From the NCBI GenBank assembly GCA_964604305.1, contig CAZRYM010000002.1, forward strand, positions 20,470 to 84,469: a stretch of DNA of 64,000 nucleotides, given 5' to 3'. The notes under the pieces are model-generated. The model was given only the letters and a program-made list of their open reading frames with translations. It was not told the origin of the DNA and did no database searches. This stretch comes from JASUTC01 sp964604305. Its GTDB lineage: Bacteria > Thermotogota > Thermotogae > MWEM01. This document shows positions 7,901-16,278 of this stretch, in pieces. Every line of letters begins with the position of its first letter. The first letter of the stretch is position 1. The position numbers and the translations under genes are program-made.

Positions 7901-9235
7901 ATGAAAAAATTTATCGTTTTAGGACTCGATTGTGCTGATCCAAAATTGGTTTTTGATGAATTCAAAGATTTCTTACCAAATATTTCTGCTTTGATGTCAA
8001 GAGGTTCATTTGCTCCCTTGAAATCAACTGTTCCACCAATTACCGTTCCCGCTTGGATGAGTATGGTAACCGGAAAGGATCCCGGGGAATTGGGATTATA
8101 CGGCTTTCAAAACAGATTGGACAGATCTTACGACAGGCTTTTAATTCCAAACGCTTCTATGATAAATTACGATACCATATGGCAAACTCTATCTAAGATG
8201 GATTTTACTTCACTTATCATTGGTGTGCCACTAACCTATCCTCCAAAACCTTTTAAAGGAAACATTATTACCAGTTTTCTCACACCTTCGGTTAAAAGTA
8301 ATTACACATTTCCCAAAAGCCTTAAATATGAAATCTCTTCATGGATCGATCAGTATATATTCGATGTGGAAAATCTCAGAACAGTCGACAAAAAAAGAGT
8401 CTTAAAGGATGTTTATGAGATGACAAACAAACGCTTTGAAGTTGCAAAGAGGCTCATGAAGAACAAAGTATGGGATTTTTTTATGATGGTTGAGATGGGA
8501 ACAGATCGAATGCATCATGCCTTTTGGGCGCACCATGATAAAACACATACGAAGCATGATCCCAAGAGCCCTTTCAGAGACTCCATTTTAAAATACTATC
8601 GATATGTGGATAAGAAGCTGGGAGAGATAATCCGGATGCTACCGGAAGAGACAGCTATTTTAATTGTTAGTGATCACGGTGTTCAAAAAATGGAGGGAGG
8701 CATAGCGATCAATGACTGGTTGATTGATCAGGGACTTCTTTGTTTGAAGAAAAGGCCTACTGTTCCAACGAGAATAGAGACCCTGATAGCGATGGATATG
8801 ATAGATTGGACAAAAACCTCTTGTTGGGCATTTGGCGGATATTATGGCAAGCTCTTTATAAACCTTAAGGGGAGAGAGTCTCAGGGATTCATTGAAGCAG
8901 GCAGGTTAGAAGCCTTTAAGACATCTCTGGAAGAAAAGATTCTTGAAATAAAAGATGAAGATGGCAGAGAGATCAATACAAAGATATTCAGACCAGAGAA
9001 CATATACAGGGAACTTCAAAATATCCCGCCTGATCTTATGATTTATTTGGGTAACCTTTCATGGAGAGCTATCGGAACCGTCGGTAATGATAACATATGG
9101 ATTCATGAAAACGATACAGGACCCGATGATGCCAATCACGCACAATTTGGTATTTCTATTTTTTCAGGTAAAAGATGTCCAAGTGAAATTACCCAAGTCT
9201 ATGATTTTATCCTCAATCATTTCATTAACCCTTGA
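7901..9235 (+). CDS. Type I phosphodiesterase / nucleotide pyrophosphatase-like (alkaline phosphatase superfamily)
   Basis: A 444-residue cytoplasmic-looking metal hydrolase. Visible superfamily ligands are D10/D13 in LGLDCADP, a nucleophile-type T48 in the PPITVPAW motif, the mid-chain TDRMHHAFW, VSDHG, and the late NHAQFG histidine. Such enzymes cleave phosphodiester or phosphomonoester bonds using two metal ions. The start is uncertain: ATG at 7901 best matches the family's beginning, a TTG at 7889 is in frame, and neither has a Shine-Dalgarno sequence. The gene begins just after a strong terminator, so it must use a promoter hidden inside the terminator, readthrough, or a leaderless message. 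The substrate is unknown. Confidence 0.78.
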   Translation: MKKFIVLGLDCADPKLVFDEFKDFLPNISALMSRGSFAPLKSTVPPITVPAWMSMVTGKDPGELGLYGFQNRLDRSYDRLLIPNASMINYDTIWQTLSKMDFTSLIIGVPLTYPPKPFKGNIITSFLTPSVKSNYTFPKSLKYEISSWIDQYIFDVENLRTVDKKRVLKDVYEMTNKRFEVAKRLMKNKVWDFFMMVEMGTDRMHHAFWAHHDKTHTKHDPKSPFRDSILKYYRYVDKKLGEIIRMLPEETAILIVSDHGVQKMEGGIAINDWLIDQGLLCLKKRPTVPTRIETLIAMDMIDWTKTSCWAFGGYYGKLFINLKGRESQGFIEAGRLEAFKTSLEEKILEIKDEDGREINTKIFRPENIYRELQNIPPDLMIYLGNLSWRAIGTVGNDNIWIHENDTGPDDANHAQFGISIFSGKRCPSEITQVYDFILNHFINP

Positions 9236-9265
9236 TGGTTAAAGTTTTTTAAAGAATGAGGAATA

Positions 9266-9274
9266 TGATAAAAT
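9266..9274 (+). promoter_or_regulatory. Extended -10 promoter for the MerR-methyltransferase gene
   Basis: TGATAAAAT, 36 bp before the start at 9311. No recognisable -35. The spacing leaves room for the GGAGGAG ribosome site. Confidence 0.45.
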
Positions 9275-9310
9275 CAAACCATGATCCTGATTCCTTTGGA
9301 GGAGTTCAAA

Positions 9311-10534
9311 ATGAAAATTGGTGAATTTGCCAGAAAATTCGATGCCAGAATCGATACTATTCGCTATTATATAGATAATGGGATGTTGTTGCCGGAAAAG
9401 CTCCACAGTCAATATCGGTTTGATGATAAATGTGCTGAAGATATGACCCTTATCAAGGAATTGAAGCACATGCGTTTCAAGATAACTGAAATTAAAAAGA
9501 TTCTTTCATTCAAACGGTTAACGAATCTAATTGATAAAACTAATCTGGAATATTATGCTCAATTTTTTATCGAAAAAAGGGATGATCTTCTTGAAGAAAA
9601 AAAGGAGATTGAAAAAGCTATCAAAGCTGTAGATGATAAAATAACCGAGATTGAAACAGTAAAAAAAACACTCAAAACAAAGATTGGTATCCCCCTGCAG
9701 TTTTTTAACCTTTTGTACTGCCCAAAATGCCAGAAGAATCTTAAATTATATAATGCAATAGTGGATGGAAATTCGATTTACAATGGAGAACTTCATTGTG
9801 ACTGTGGTTACCTTGCTATGATTCAAGATGGTATCATAATTGACCATAATATTGGGGAATCCTACAAAAAGGTGATGGAGGTTAATAAGTTTTCTCCTGA
9901 AGAATATCTCGAACAAACGGATACTCTGTTTATCAGTTTTACTCAAAAATCGTTTCAATGGGTTATTAAGAGATTGGATTTGGAATCTTTGAACAATCAA
10001 ATGATTATGGAAATCGGAACCGGTAACGGGATGGTCATGACAAATGTTATCAAGGAAATAGCCAAGTCCAATTATTTTATCGCAACTGATAACAGCTTGG
10101 AGCAATTAAAAAGAACAAAACTATTAATGGAAAAGAATGGGATAGGGCAAAATTCTATTTTCATAGCTGCCGACTATGCGGACATTCCGTTAAAATGGGG
10201 GAGTGTTGACATTGTCTTGGATATCTTCGGAACCACTAATCACGTTTTTCATAGTGAAGAATTTTTATTTAATCACATTAAACCCTATCTAAAAGCTGCG
10301 GGAACACTCTATGGTACATATATCTATCTAAAGCCAATCTCATCAGAATTTCAACCTGAATACAGAAAGTTCAGAAAGTTTTTTATGCTTGAATCAATTA
10401 AAACTTCTCTAAACGATTTTGAGATAGTGGATGCCTCCACCTTTGGCTTCACACAATCAAGAGGAGACCTGAAAAATGTGTTAGGTGACGGATCCAAGAT
10501 ACATCAATGGGCTTGTCAGGCCAAAAAACCTTAG
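9311..10534 (+). CDS. MerR-type regulator fused to zinc ribbon and SAM methyltransferase
   Basis: A 407-residue fusion. Residues 1-70 are a MerR winged helix (MKIGEFARKFDARIDTIRYY followed by the usual G-LLP turn). Residues ~75-130 are a charged coiled coil. Residues ~136-167 carry CPKCQKNL and CDCG, a four-cysteine zinc ribbon of the kind found in front of rRNA methyltransferases. From ~230 on there is a class I methyltransferase with EIGTGNGMV as the SAM loop. The start at 9311 has GGAGGAG 8 bp upstream; an in-frame ATG at 9281 has none. It could be a transcription factor that senses its methyl substrate, or a methyltransferase that controls its own gene. The target is unknown. Confidence 0.75.
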   Translation: MKIGEFARKFDARIDTIRYYIDNGMLLPEKLHSQYRFDDKCAEDMTLIKELKHMRFKITEIKKILSFKRLTNLIDKTNLEYYAQFFIEKRDDLLEEKKEIEKAIKAVDDKITEIETVKKTLKTKIGIPLQFFNLLYCPKCQKNLKLYNAIVDGNSIYNGELHCDCGYLAMIQDGIIIDHNIGESYKKVMEVNKFSPEEYLEQTDTLFISFTQKSFQWVIKRLDLESLNNQMIMEIGTGNGMVMTNVIKEIAKSNYFIATDNSLEQLKRTKLLMEKNGIGQNSIFIAADYADIPLKWGSVDIVLDIFGTTNHVFHSEEFLFNHIKPYLKAAGTLYGTYIYLKPISSEFQPEYRKFRKFFMLESIKTSLNDFEIVDASTFGFTQSRGDLKNVLGDGSKIHQWACQAKKP

Positions 10535-10649
10535 GTAAAAGTTTCAGGACTTTGCCACATGGTACAATGGATGTTTTTTGTGAAAAACTGTTTTTTAAAT
10601 CTCACCATTATATAATCAAATATTGAGTTCTTTAAATAAATATCCTTAT

Positions 10650-10677
10650 TTGAACTAATAATCAAAAATGATACAAT
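10650..10677 (+). promoter_or_regulatory. Promoter for the NagZ-like gene
   Basis: TTGAAC (10650-10655), 16-bp spacer, TACAAT (10672-10677), with TG one base ahead of the -10. It lies 59 bp before the start codon. The rest of the 200-bp gap is AT-rich and shows nothing else. Confidence 0.5.
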
Positions 10678-10735
10678 CAATTTTTAAATAGCAAAGGTTA
10701 AAACAAATTAGGTTTATAAGGAGGAACTATATCTA

Positions 10736-12283
10736 ATGACTCTGGAGGAAATGATAGGTCGCCTATTTCTAATTGGAATAATGGGTACTGAGTTAACTCA
10801 AGAAACAAAGCTTTTATTGGATAAAATACAACCCGGTTTTATCATTCTTTTTCAAAGGAATATCCGGTCAAAGAATCAATTAAAAAAACTTGTGTCGGAT
10901 ATAAAGAATTATCTGAACAGACCCATTGTCTTTGCAATCGATCAAGAAGGTGGGATTGTAACACGTCTAGAAGAGGGATTTAGTATTTCGCCCGGTGCGA
11001 TGGCTTTAAGTGCGACAAATGAATCAAAAAATGCGTTTGATGCAGGCGTTTTATTGGGCAAAGAAATGCGCGCAATGGGAATAAGTTGGAATTTGGCACC
11101 GGTAGTCGATATTAACGATAACTATCTAAACAGAAGTACTGGTGTCAGGTCATTTGGAGATACTTTGGAAAGGGTTTGTGAATTTTCCCAGGCTTTTTAC
11201 AACGGCCTCAAACAAGAAGGCTGTGCAGCAACCGCCAAGCACTTTCCAGGAAGCGGAAGCATAGAAGTTGACCCACACTTGGATATGCCTATCTTGAATA
11301 AATCTTTAAATGATCTATTGAAAAATGAGCTCGTTCCATTTAAACAGTTGATTGATAGAGGAATAGAGTCTATAATGATTTCACATGTATATCTTCCCCA
11401 AATCATGAAACAAAAACTGCCGTCAGTACTTTCTTCAGAAGTGATGGAAGATATTTTAATCAAAAGGCTTGGTTTTAAGGGTGTTTTAATCAGCGATGAT
11501 TTGACGATGGGTGGAGTAGCCAATTTCTACAACGTTGAAGAAGCTTCATATCATGCCCTAATGGCCGGAATGGATGTGATTGACATCTGCCATGATGGCG
11601 AAAAGATGATTATGGCACATGATTATCTAATTGAAAAAGCTTCAAATGATCCGAGGGTTATGGCTGCTGTAAAGAGGTCTTTTGCGAAAGTTGATAGTTT
11701 TATAAACAATTTTTCCGTTCCACTTTCCGAAATTGATCCCATTCAAGCAGGCTCGAATGAAAACGTCAAGCTGATGCAACAAATAGCGGATAAAACCATC
11801 ACGATATATAAAAACGAAGACCAATTACTCCCTTTACGCCATCTTGGGAAAGGAGATTTGATTTGTTCGGTCAAACCTTTACGACAATCTCTTGTTGAAG
11901 ATGGAAAAGCTAGTGCTTATGTGTCTGCCTTTTTGCATGATAGATACCCTGAAGCGGATTATATTCGTTTTGATGCCAAAATAGAAGAAGCGGTTGTTAA
12001 GGAATTAATGAATGGTAAATCAGGCGGAACAGCTGTAGTAATGACAGAAAACGCCTATCTTTTTTCCGGGCAAAAAGAACTGGTTCAGCAGCTTACCAAA
12101 TCTTTTGAACGCGTTCTGTTAGTTGCGCTTAGAAATCCTTATGATGCCGGAATTACGGGGATTAAAAATGCAATCTTTTCTTATGGATACTCTTTGCCCA
12201 ATCAAAAGGCGTTGATTAAGGTTTTAAGAGGCGAGATTAAAGCTGAAGGCGTATGTCCGGTTAAAATACCGACGATCAGTTAA
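10736..12283 (+). CDS. nagZ: Glycoside hydrolase family 3, beta-N-acetylhexosaminidase-like
   Basis: A 515-residue GH3 enzyme of the NagZ type, which removes N-acetylglucosamine from peptidoglycan fragments or other glycosides. Visible are the family motif KHFPGSG at 168-174, the D179-P-H181 dyad that acts as general acid/base in NagZ enzymes, and the nucleophile Asp in SDDL at 254-257. There is no signal peptide, so it works in the cytoplasm. About 190 residues follow the barrel and look like the alpha/beta C-terminal domain of two-domain Gram-positive-type NagZ. GGAGG lies 11 bp upstream of ATG, a slightly long spacing. It converges on the S24 repressor gene with a 4-bp gap. Confidence 0.83.
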   Translation: MTLEEMIGRLFLIGIMGTELTQETKLLLDKIQPGFIILFQRNIRSKNQLKKLVSDIKNYLNRPIVFAIDQEGGIVTRLEEGFSISPGAMALSATNESKNAFDAGVLLGKEMRAMGISWNLAPVVDINDNYLNRSTGVRSFGDTLERVCEFSQAFYNGLKQEGCAATAKHFPGSGSIEVDPHLDMPILNKSLNDLLKNELVPFKQLIDRGIESIMISHVYLPQIMKQKLPSVLSSEVMEDILIKRLGFKGVLISDDLTMGGVANFYNVEEASYHALMAGMDVIDICHDGEKMIMAHDYLIEKASNDPRVMAAVKRSFAKVDSFINNFSVPLSEIDPIQAGSNENVKLMQQIADKTITIYKNEDQLLPLRHLGKGDLICSVKPLRQSLVEDGKASAYVSAFLHDRYPEADYIRFDAKIEEAVVKELMNGKSGGTAVVMTENAYLFSGQKELVQQLTKSFERVLLVALRNPYDAGITGIKNAIFSYGYSLPNQKALIKVLRGEIKAEGVCPVKIPTIS

Positions 12284-12287
12284 GAAA

Positions 12288-12965
12288 TTACAGATTAAAT
12301 CGAATTTCGACTGCTCTTCCTAAAAAAAGGCATTCCCTTTCCCACTCTTCAGGTTTGAAGAAGATGGGGCTGTAGGTGGTATTCTCGCTTAAAAGCCAGA
12401 TGCCGTTTTTTGTATGATGTAATCTTTTTAACAACGCCTGATCGTTGTTTACGATGACGAGAGCTATCTCCAAGCTTCGAAGGCTTTCGATCGCTAAACG
12501 TTTGATAAGGGCTGTTGCACCGTTTGGTATCAACGGTTCCATGCTGTCCCCGTGAACCTTTACGGCGAAATCAGCATCTGCTCCGTAAATATAATCTTCG
12601 GCTTGTTCCTGTGCCAGAATATTTGCTCCGGCACCCGTTAACCCAAGAATCGGAATTTGTTCTTGTAAATATTCCAAGGCAGTTTGTGCATTGAATCCCT
12701 TTTGTTTGAGATAATGATTAATCTGCATCATCTCATCATCATCTGTTGTCTTTATGAAACCATTTTCTTCACTGGCTCTTAAAAGGTATTCAAGAGATAT
12801 TTCGAATAAATTGGATAATTTGATCAGGACTTTTTTTGAAGGCTTTCTAATACCCCTTTCATAAGCCGAAATCGTTGACATATTTAATCCGAGAATATTT
12901 GCCAATTCATTTTGGTTTAACCCTCTCTTTTCTCTCATTTCTTTCAAGAGGTTTTCTATCTTCAC
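12288..12965 (-). CDS. LexA/CI-like repressor: XRE helix-turn-helix plus S24 self-cleaving domain
   Basis: A 225-residue repressor. Residues 5-60 are an XRE helix-turn-helix (NELANILGLNMSTISAYERG). The C-terminal half is an S24 peptidase domain with the Ser/Lys dyad S141 in GDSMEP and K180 in ALLKRL, and a candidate A112-G113 self-cleavage bond. The start is GTG at 12965: it has AAGGAG 9-10 bp upstream, and the best minus-strand promoter lies between it and the alternative ATG at 13022, which would then be outside the message. A perfect palindrome overlaps the -35, suggesting autorepression. It may be a DNA-damage or stress switch. No phage genes adjoin it. Confidence 0.85.
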   Translation of the reverse strand: MKIENLLKEMREKRGLNQNELANILGLNMSTISAYERGIRKPSKKVLIKLSNLFEISLEYLLRASEENGFIKTTDDDEMMQINHYLKQKGFNAQTALEYLQEQIPILGLTGAGANILAQEQAEDYIYGADADFAVKVHGDSMEPLIPNGATALIKRLAIESLRSLEIALVIVNNDQALLKRLHHTKNGIWLLSENTTYSPIFFKPEEWERECLFLGRAVEIRFNL

Positions 12966-12998
12966 GTTTTTGACTTCTCCTTTTTTACCGATGTCATA

Positions 12999-13026
12999 AT
13001 TATAGCACAAAGCCGATGTCATACAA
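12999..13026 (-). promoter_or_regulatory. Promoter of the S24 repressor gene
   Basis: On the minus strand: TTGTAT (13026-13021), 16-bp spacer, TATAAT (13004-12999) preceded by TGC, so an extended -10. The message would start near 12992 and carry the AAGGAG ribosome site before GTG 12965. Confidence 0.6.
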
Positions 13027-13034
13027 AATGTATG
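13020..13034. promoter_or_regulatory. Candidate operator for the S24 repressor
   Basis: CATACAaaaTGTATG is a perfect 6-bp inverted repeat with a 3-bp centre, overlapping the -35 of the repressor promoter. A looser relative, ATACCAATTCGTAC on the minus strand (13082-13095), lies between the -35 and -10 of the opposing promoter. No U-run follows, so it is not a terminator. Confidence 0.5.
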
Positions 13035-13069
13035 AAAATAATATTATAAAATAAAAAAAAGCAAAAAGC

Positions 13070-13098
13070 TTGACAAATTGTACGAATTGGTATATAAT
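13070..13098 (+). promoter_or_regulatory. Strong consensus promoter divergent from the S24 repressor
   Basis: TTGACA (13070-13075), 17-bp spacer, TATAAT (13093-13098). It is one of the two consensus -35 boxes I found in the window. Transcription would start near 13105 and meet a terminator ~55 bp later. Confidence 0.7.
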
Positions 13099-13104
13099 CA
13101 TTTT

Positions 13105-13161
13105 GAAAGACAAAGACAATAACCCCAATAACTTCCCAACCCCCTCCCCGGGGGTTTTTTT
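13105..13161 (+). ncRNA. Putative ~57-nt terminated RNA
   Basis: This is the stretch between a consensus promoter and a strong terminator hairpin. It contains no start codon and no ribosome site, and its 5' half is an unstructured A/C-rich run. It could be a small RNA or the stub of an attenuated leader for the kinase gene downstream, which however has its own extended -10 at 13224. The 5' end is inferred from the promoter. Confidence 0.4.
13138..13161 (+). terminator. Intrinsic terminator of the short RNA
   Basis: AACCCCC pairs with GGGGGTT across a TCCCC loop and is followed by T7 (counting from the stem). Confidence 0.8.
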
Positions 13162-13223
13162 GTAAGGAAAGAAAAATTCGTTTAGGAGATTTTTTTCGAT
13201 TTTAACAAACGGATGAAATTCTC

Positions 13224-13232
13224 TGATATAAT
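13224..13232 (+). promoter_or_regulatory. Extended -10 promoter for the hybrid kinase
   Basis: TGATATAAT, with a weak TTAACA 19 bp upstream of the hexamer. It leaves a ~100-nt leader before the start at 13341, in which I see no further structure. Confidence 0.5.
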
Positions 13233-13340
13233 ATGAGCAAATATAGTCGAAAAGAGAAAGTATTTAGATTTACGGGGCGTACAATTTCCGTGAGAAAACG
13301 ATCGGTTTTTTAAAGTAACTCTAACATTGTGAGGTATCTT

Positions 13341-16208
13341 ATGAGCTTATCTGAACAAATCAAAAAAAGAATTCTTCAGGATATCACATTAAAGCAATTA
13401 ATGGATCATTCGGATAGAGCAGTATTTTGCAGAGACTTTTCGGGAACAATCGTTTATTGGGGGAAAAATGCTGAGGAGCTCTATGGATATATGAGTAAGG
13501 AAATGGAAGGTAGTTCTATCTCTTTAATTAAGCCGGCGAATTATCCTGTTGAATTACCTTTCATTGATGACAGGGTAAAGCAAGGAGAGCTGATCAAAGA
13601 TTTCGAGACTACTCGAATAGATAAAGAAAAGCGAATTTTGAGTGTTTTAAGTTCCATCATACCCCTTGAAGTAAATGGAAAGTGCGTCGCAGCCATTCAT
13701 CTGGAAAAAAACATCACTAAAGAAAAGAATAAATCACATGAAAAGCGTTTCAGGAAGATATTGGAAAGCTTTCCGGATGTAATATTTGAATTGGATAAAG
13801 ATTTTAAAATCATCTGGGCGAATAAAATCGCATTGGAAATACAACCGCTTGCCATAGGGATGAAGTGTTATGAGGCTTATGCAGATTCAAAAACACCGTG
13901 TGATGGTTGTGCGATTGTTCAAGCTTTGGAAAATGGTACACCGCAACAAAGTCTTACACATCATCTTCAATTTCATGATGAAGAGAAATATTGGGAAAAC
14001 TTGGCTATACCGGTTAAGGATTCTTATGGCAACATCACCTCCATTATCGAAGTTTCCAGGGATATAACAACAAAAAAGATGGCAGAAATGGAACTCTTTA
14101 GAACAAAAGAGAGGCTGGAATTATCGATGAAAGCGGGCAATGTCGCCTGGTGGATATGGGATTATCAAACCGGTTTCGTCGAGTATGACAAACGTAAAGC
14201 CGAAATGGCAGGTTATTCATATGAAGAATTTCCAAAAAATGTCTATAAAATAACGGAGTTGATTCATCCGGATGATTACGACAAAACGATGAAGGTGATG
14301 ATGGATCATTTAAAGGGCCATACTCCGGAATACAGGATTGATTACAGATTAAAAACAAAGAACAATGATTATGTGTGGTTCCATGACAGGGGAAAAGTTA
14401 TAGAGCGTCAAGAGGACGGAACGCCGTTAAAACTTTCCGGAGCTGTTATCGATATTACAAAGAGGAAAGAAGTGGAGGAAAAGCTGAGAACCGCTCTCGA
14501 TGGGCAAAAAAAAGTTGATGAATCATTAAAGACAGCCAAAAACCAGGCAGAGGAAGCCAATAAGGCGAAAAGTGAATTTTTGGCTAATATGAGCCATGAA
14601 ATCAGAACGCCTCTTAACGGTATTGTTGGATTTACAGAATTACTTCTAAAAACCGATTTGACTCAGGCTCAAAAGAGATATATGGATCATGTCCATAATT
14701 CAGCAACTGCTCTGATGGATATTATCAATGATATTTTGGACTTTTCGAAAATTGAGGCTGGTAAACTGGAGCTTAATTACGAGCAGACGGACCTTGGTGA
14801 ATTGATTAAAAATTCATTGGATGTCATAAAATATAAAGTTAGAGAAAAAGATATCAGGCTTACCAAGGATATCGATAAAAGGATTCCCCTTTATCTTTTA
14901 ACGGATCCAATCCGATTAAGACAAATCCTGACGAATTTACTCAGCAATGCTGCAAAATTTACTGAACATGGTCAAATAAGCCTTTCGGTACATTGTATTC
15001 GTTGTTTACATGAAGATTCCATCGTACAACTTCATTTTGCAGTAAAGGATACGGGGATAGGAATTTCTGCTGAAAATCAGAAAAAGGTCTTTAACTCTTT
15101 TTTACAAGCGGATCATTCAACTACAAAAAAATATGGTGGGACGGGGTTGGGACTCAGTATTACCAACAGCCTATTACAGATGATGGGAAGCAGCCTTAAT
15201 GTAGAAAGCAAATTGGAAGAGGGCAGTACCTTTTCTTTTGATCTTGAGCTAAAAGCAGTGGAACCTGATACAATAACTTTGACAGAAAACCAGGATATAA
15301 GTGAAAATGTTTATTATAAATCAGAATTTTCTGAGAAAATTGAAGAAGCTGATATAAAAGCTTTCAAAACACAACCGGTGAAAATATTAATAGCCGAAGA
15401 TAATGAAGTGAATATGGAACTCACGGAAATTATTCTCAAAGACATTTTCGGCATGTTAGACAAAAAAGAAGATAACAAAAGCCCATTAAGAATAATAAAA
15501 GCTGTGAACGGTAAAGAAGCCATAGAACAGTATTTGAAGGAGTCACCGGAGATTGTTTTTCTGGACATTCAAATGCCTGTTAAAAATGGTTATCAAGTGG
15601 CTAAAAATATCAGAAAGCATGAATCTGAGACTTTAAAACCATTCGTAGTTGCCTTAACAGCAGCTGCTGTTAAGGGTGAAAGAGAGAAATGTCTTCAAGC
15701 CGGTATGGATGAATATATTACAAAACCTGTGGTAAATCAGTCGATAAAGGAGATTCTCCAACGATACCTTGAAATAAACAACTTAAAAGTAATTATTAAA
15801 CAACCTAAAAAACCGGAAGCTATAACAAAAGACACAAATCATTCGATTAATGATCAAAATAAGATAGAACATTTTAATTCTCAGCAGCTAAAGAAAGTGT
15901 TTAACGAAGATCAGGAGATGTTTAATCACATACTCAGTATTGGGAAAAACTCATTAATTGAAGAAGCAGGTAAATTGAGAGATTATTTATCAAAAGGGCA
16001 GATAAGTGGACTAAAAAAAAGTGCTCACAAAGTAAAAGGTATGGCATTAAATCTTAGGTTTGAAAGATTGCAACAGCTGGCAGAGAAGCTGGAAAAGTCT
16101 ACTCTTCAAGAAACATCAGTTGAAATATTCCAACCTTTAACTCGAACTGTGATAGAGGAGATCAATTTTTTAACTAACATGTTGGAAGATAAATTTAATC
16201 TGCTATAA
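13341..16208 (+). CDS. PAS-domain hybrid histidine kinase with receiver and HPt
   Basis: A 955-residue soluble hybrid kinase with no transmembrane segment. In order: PAS (~20-125); a second PAS (~135-245) containing a Cys then PCDGC cluster; a PAS/PAC (~255-380) with the typical IHPDDYDK loop; HisKA with phospho-His H419 in MSHEIRTPLNG; HATPase with N-box LLSNAAKF, DTGIGI and GGTGLGLSI; a receiver with D742 in FLDIQMP; and a C-terminal HPt with H896 in AHKVKG. It can therefore run a whole His-Asp-His relay and needs only a final receiver. The start at 13341 has GTGAGG upstream; the in-frame GTG at 13329 overlaps that site. The ligand is unknown; the cysteines hint at redox or metal sensing. 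Confidence 0.9.
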   Translation: MSLSEQIKKRILQDITLKQLMDHSDRAVFCRDFSGTIVYWGKNAEELYGYMSKEMEGSSISLIKPANYPVELPFIDDRVKQGELIKDFETTRIDKEKRILSVLSSIIPLEVNGKCVAAIHLEKNITKEKNKSHEKRFRKILESFPDVIFELDKDFKIIWANKIALEIQPLAIGMKCYEAYADSKTPCDGCAIVQALENGTPQQSLTHHLQFHDEEKYWENLAIPVKDSYGNITSIIEVSRDITTKKMAEMELFRTKERLELSMKAGNVAWWIWDYQTGFVEYDKRKAEMAGYSYEEFPKNVYKITELIHPDDYDKTMKVMMDHLKGHTPEYRIDYRLKTKNNDYVWFHDRGKVIERQEDGTPLKLSGAVIDITKRKEVEEKLRTALDGQKKVDESLKTAKNQAEEANKAKSEFLANMSHEIRTPLNGIVGFTELLLKTDLTQAQKRYMDHVHNSATALMDIINDILDFSKIEAGKLELNYEQTDLGELIKNSLDVIKYKVREKDIRLTKDIDKRIPLYLLTDPIRLRQILTNLLSNAAKFTEHGQISLSVHCIRCLHEDSIVQLHFAVKDTGIGISAENQKKVFNSFLQADHSTTKKYGGTGLGLSITNSLLQMMGSSLNVESKLEEGSTFSFDLELKAVEPDTITLTENQDISENVYYKSEFSEKIEEADIKAFKTQPVKILIAEDNEVNMELTEIILKDIFGMLDKKEDNKSPLRIIKAVNGKEAIEQYLKESPEIVFLDIQMPVKNGYQVAKNIRKHESETLKPFVVALTAAAVKGEREKCLQAGMDEYITKPVVNQSIKEILQRYLEINNLKVIIKQPKKPEAITKDTNHSINDQNKIEHFNSQQLKKVFNEDQEMFNHILSIGKNSLIEEAGKLRDYLSKGQISGLKKSAHKVKGMALNLRFERLQQLAEKLEKSTLQETSVEIFQPLTRTVIEEINFLTNMLEDKFNLL

Positions 16209-16209
16209 T
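16182..16209 (+). promoter_or_regulatory. Promoter for the phosphofructokinase gene, overlapping the kinase stop
   Basis: TTGGAA (16182-16187), 16-bp spacer, extended -10 TGCTATAAT (16201-16209). The -10 contains the kinase's stop codon, so pfp can be transcribed on its own. Confidence 0.5.
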
Positions 16210-16278
16210 GCTGACGAAGATGATGTTACTGAGTTTTTTTAGATGACTTTTAAAATGGAGATGAATGGAAGTGATCAA

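Noticed and set aside
9746..10105. A 119-codon minus-strand frame inside the MerR-methyltransferase gene
   Set aside because: No ribosome site, no recognisable family, and the plus-strand frame encodes clear conserved motifs.
12288..13340. A prophage immunity region
   Set aside because: The repressor and divergent promoter resemble one, but no integrase, cro, replication or structural phage genes are on either side.
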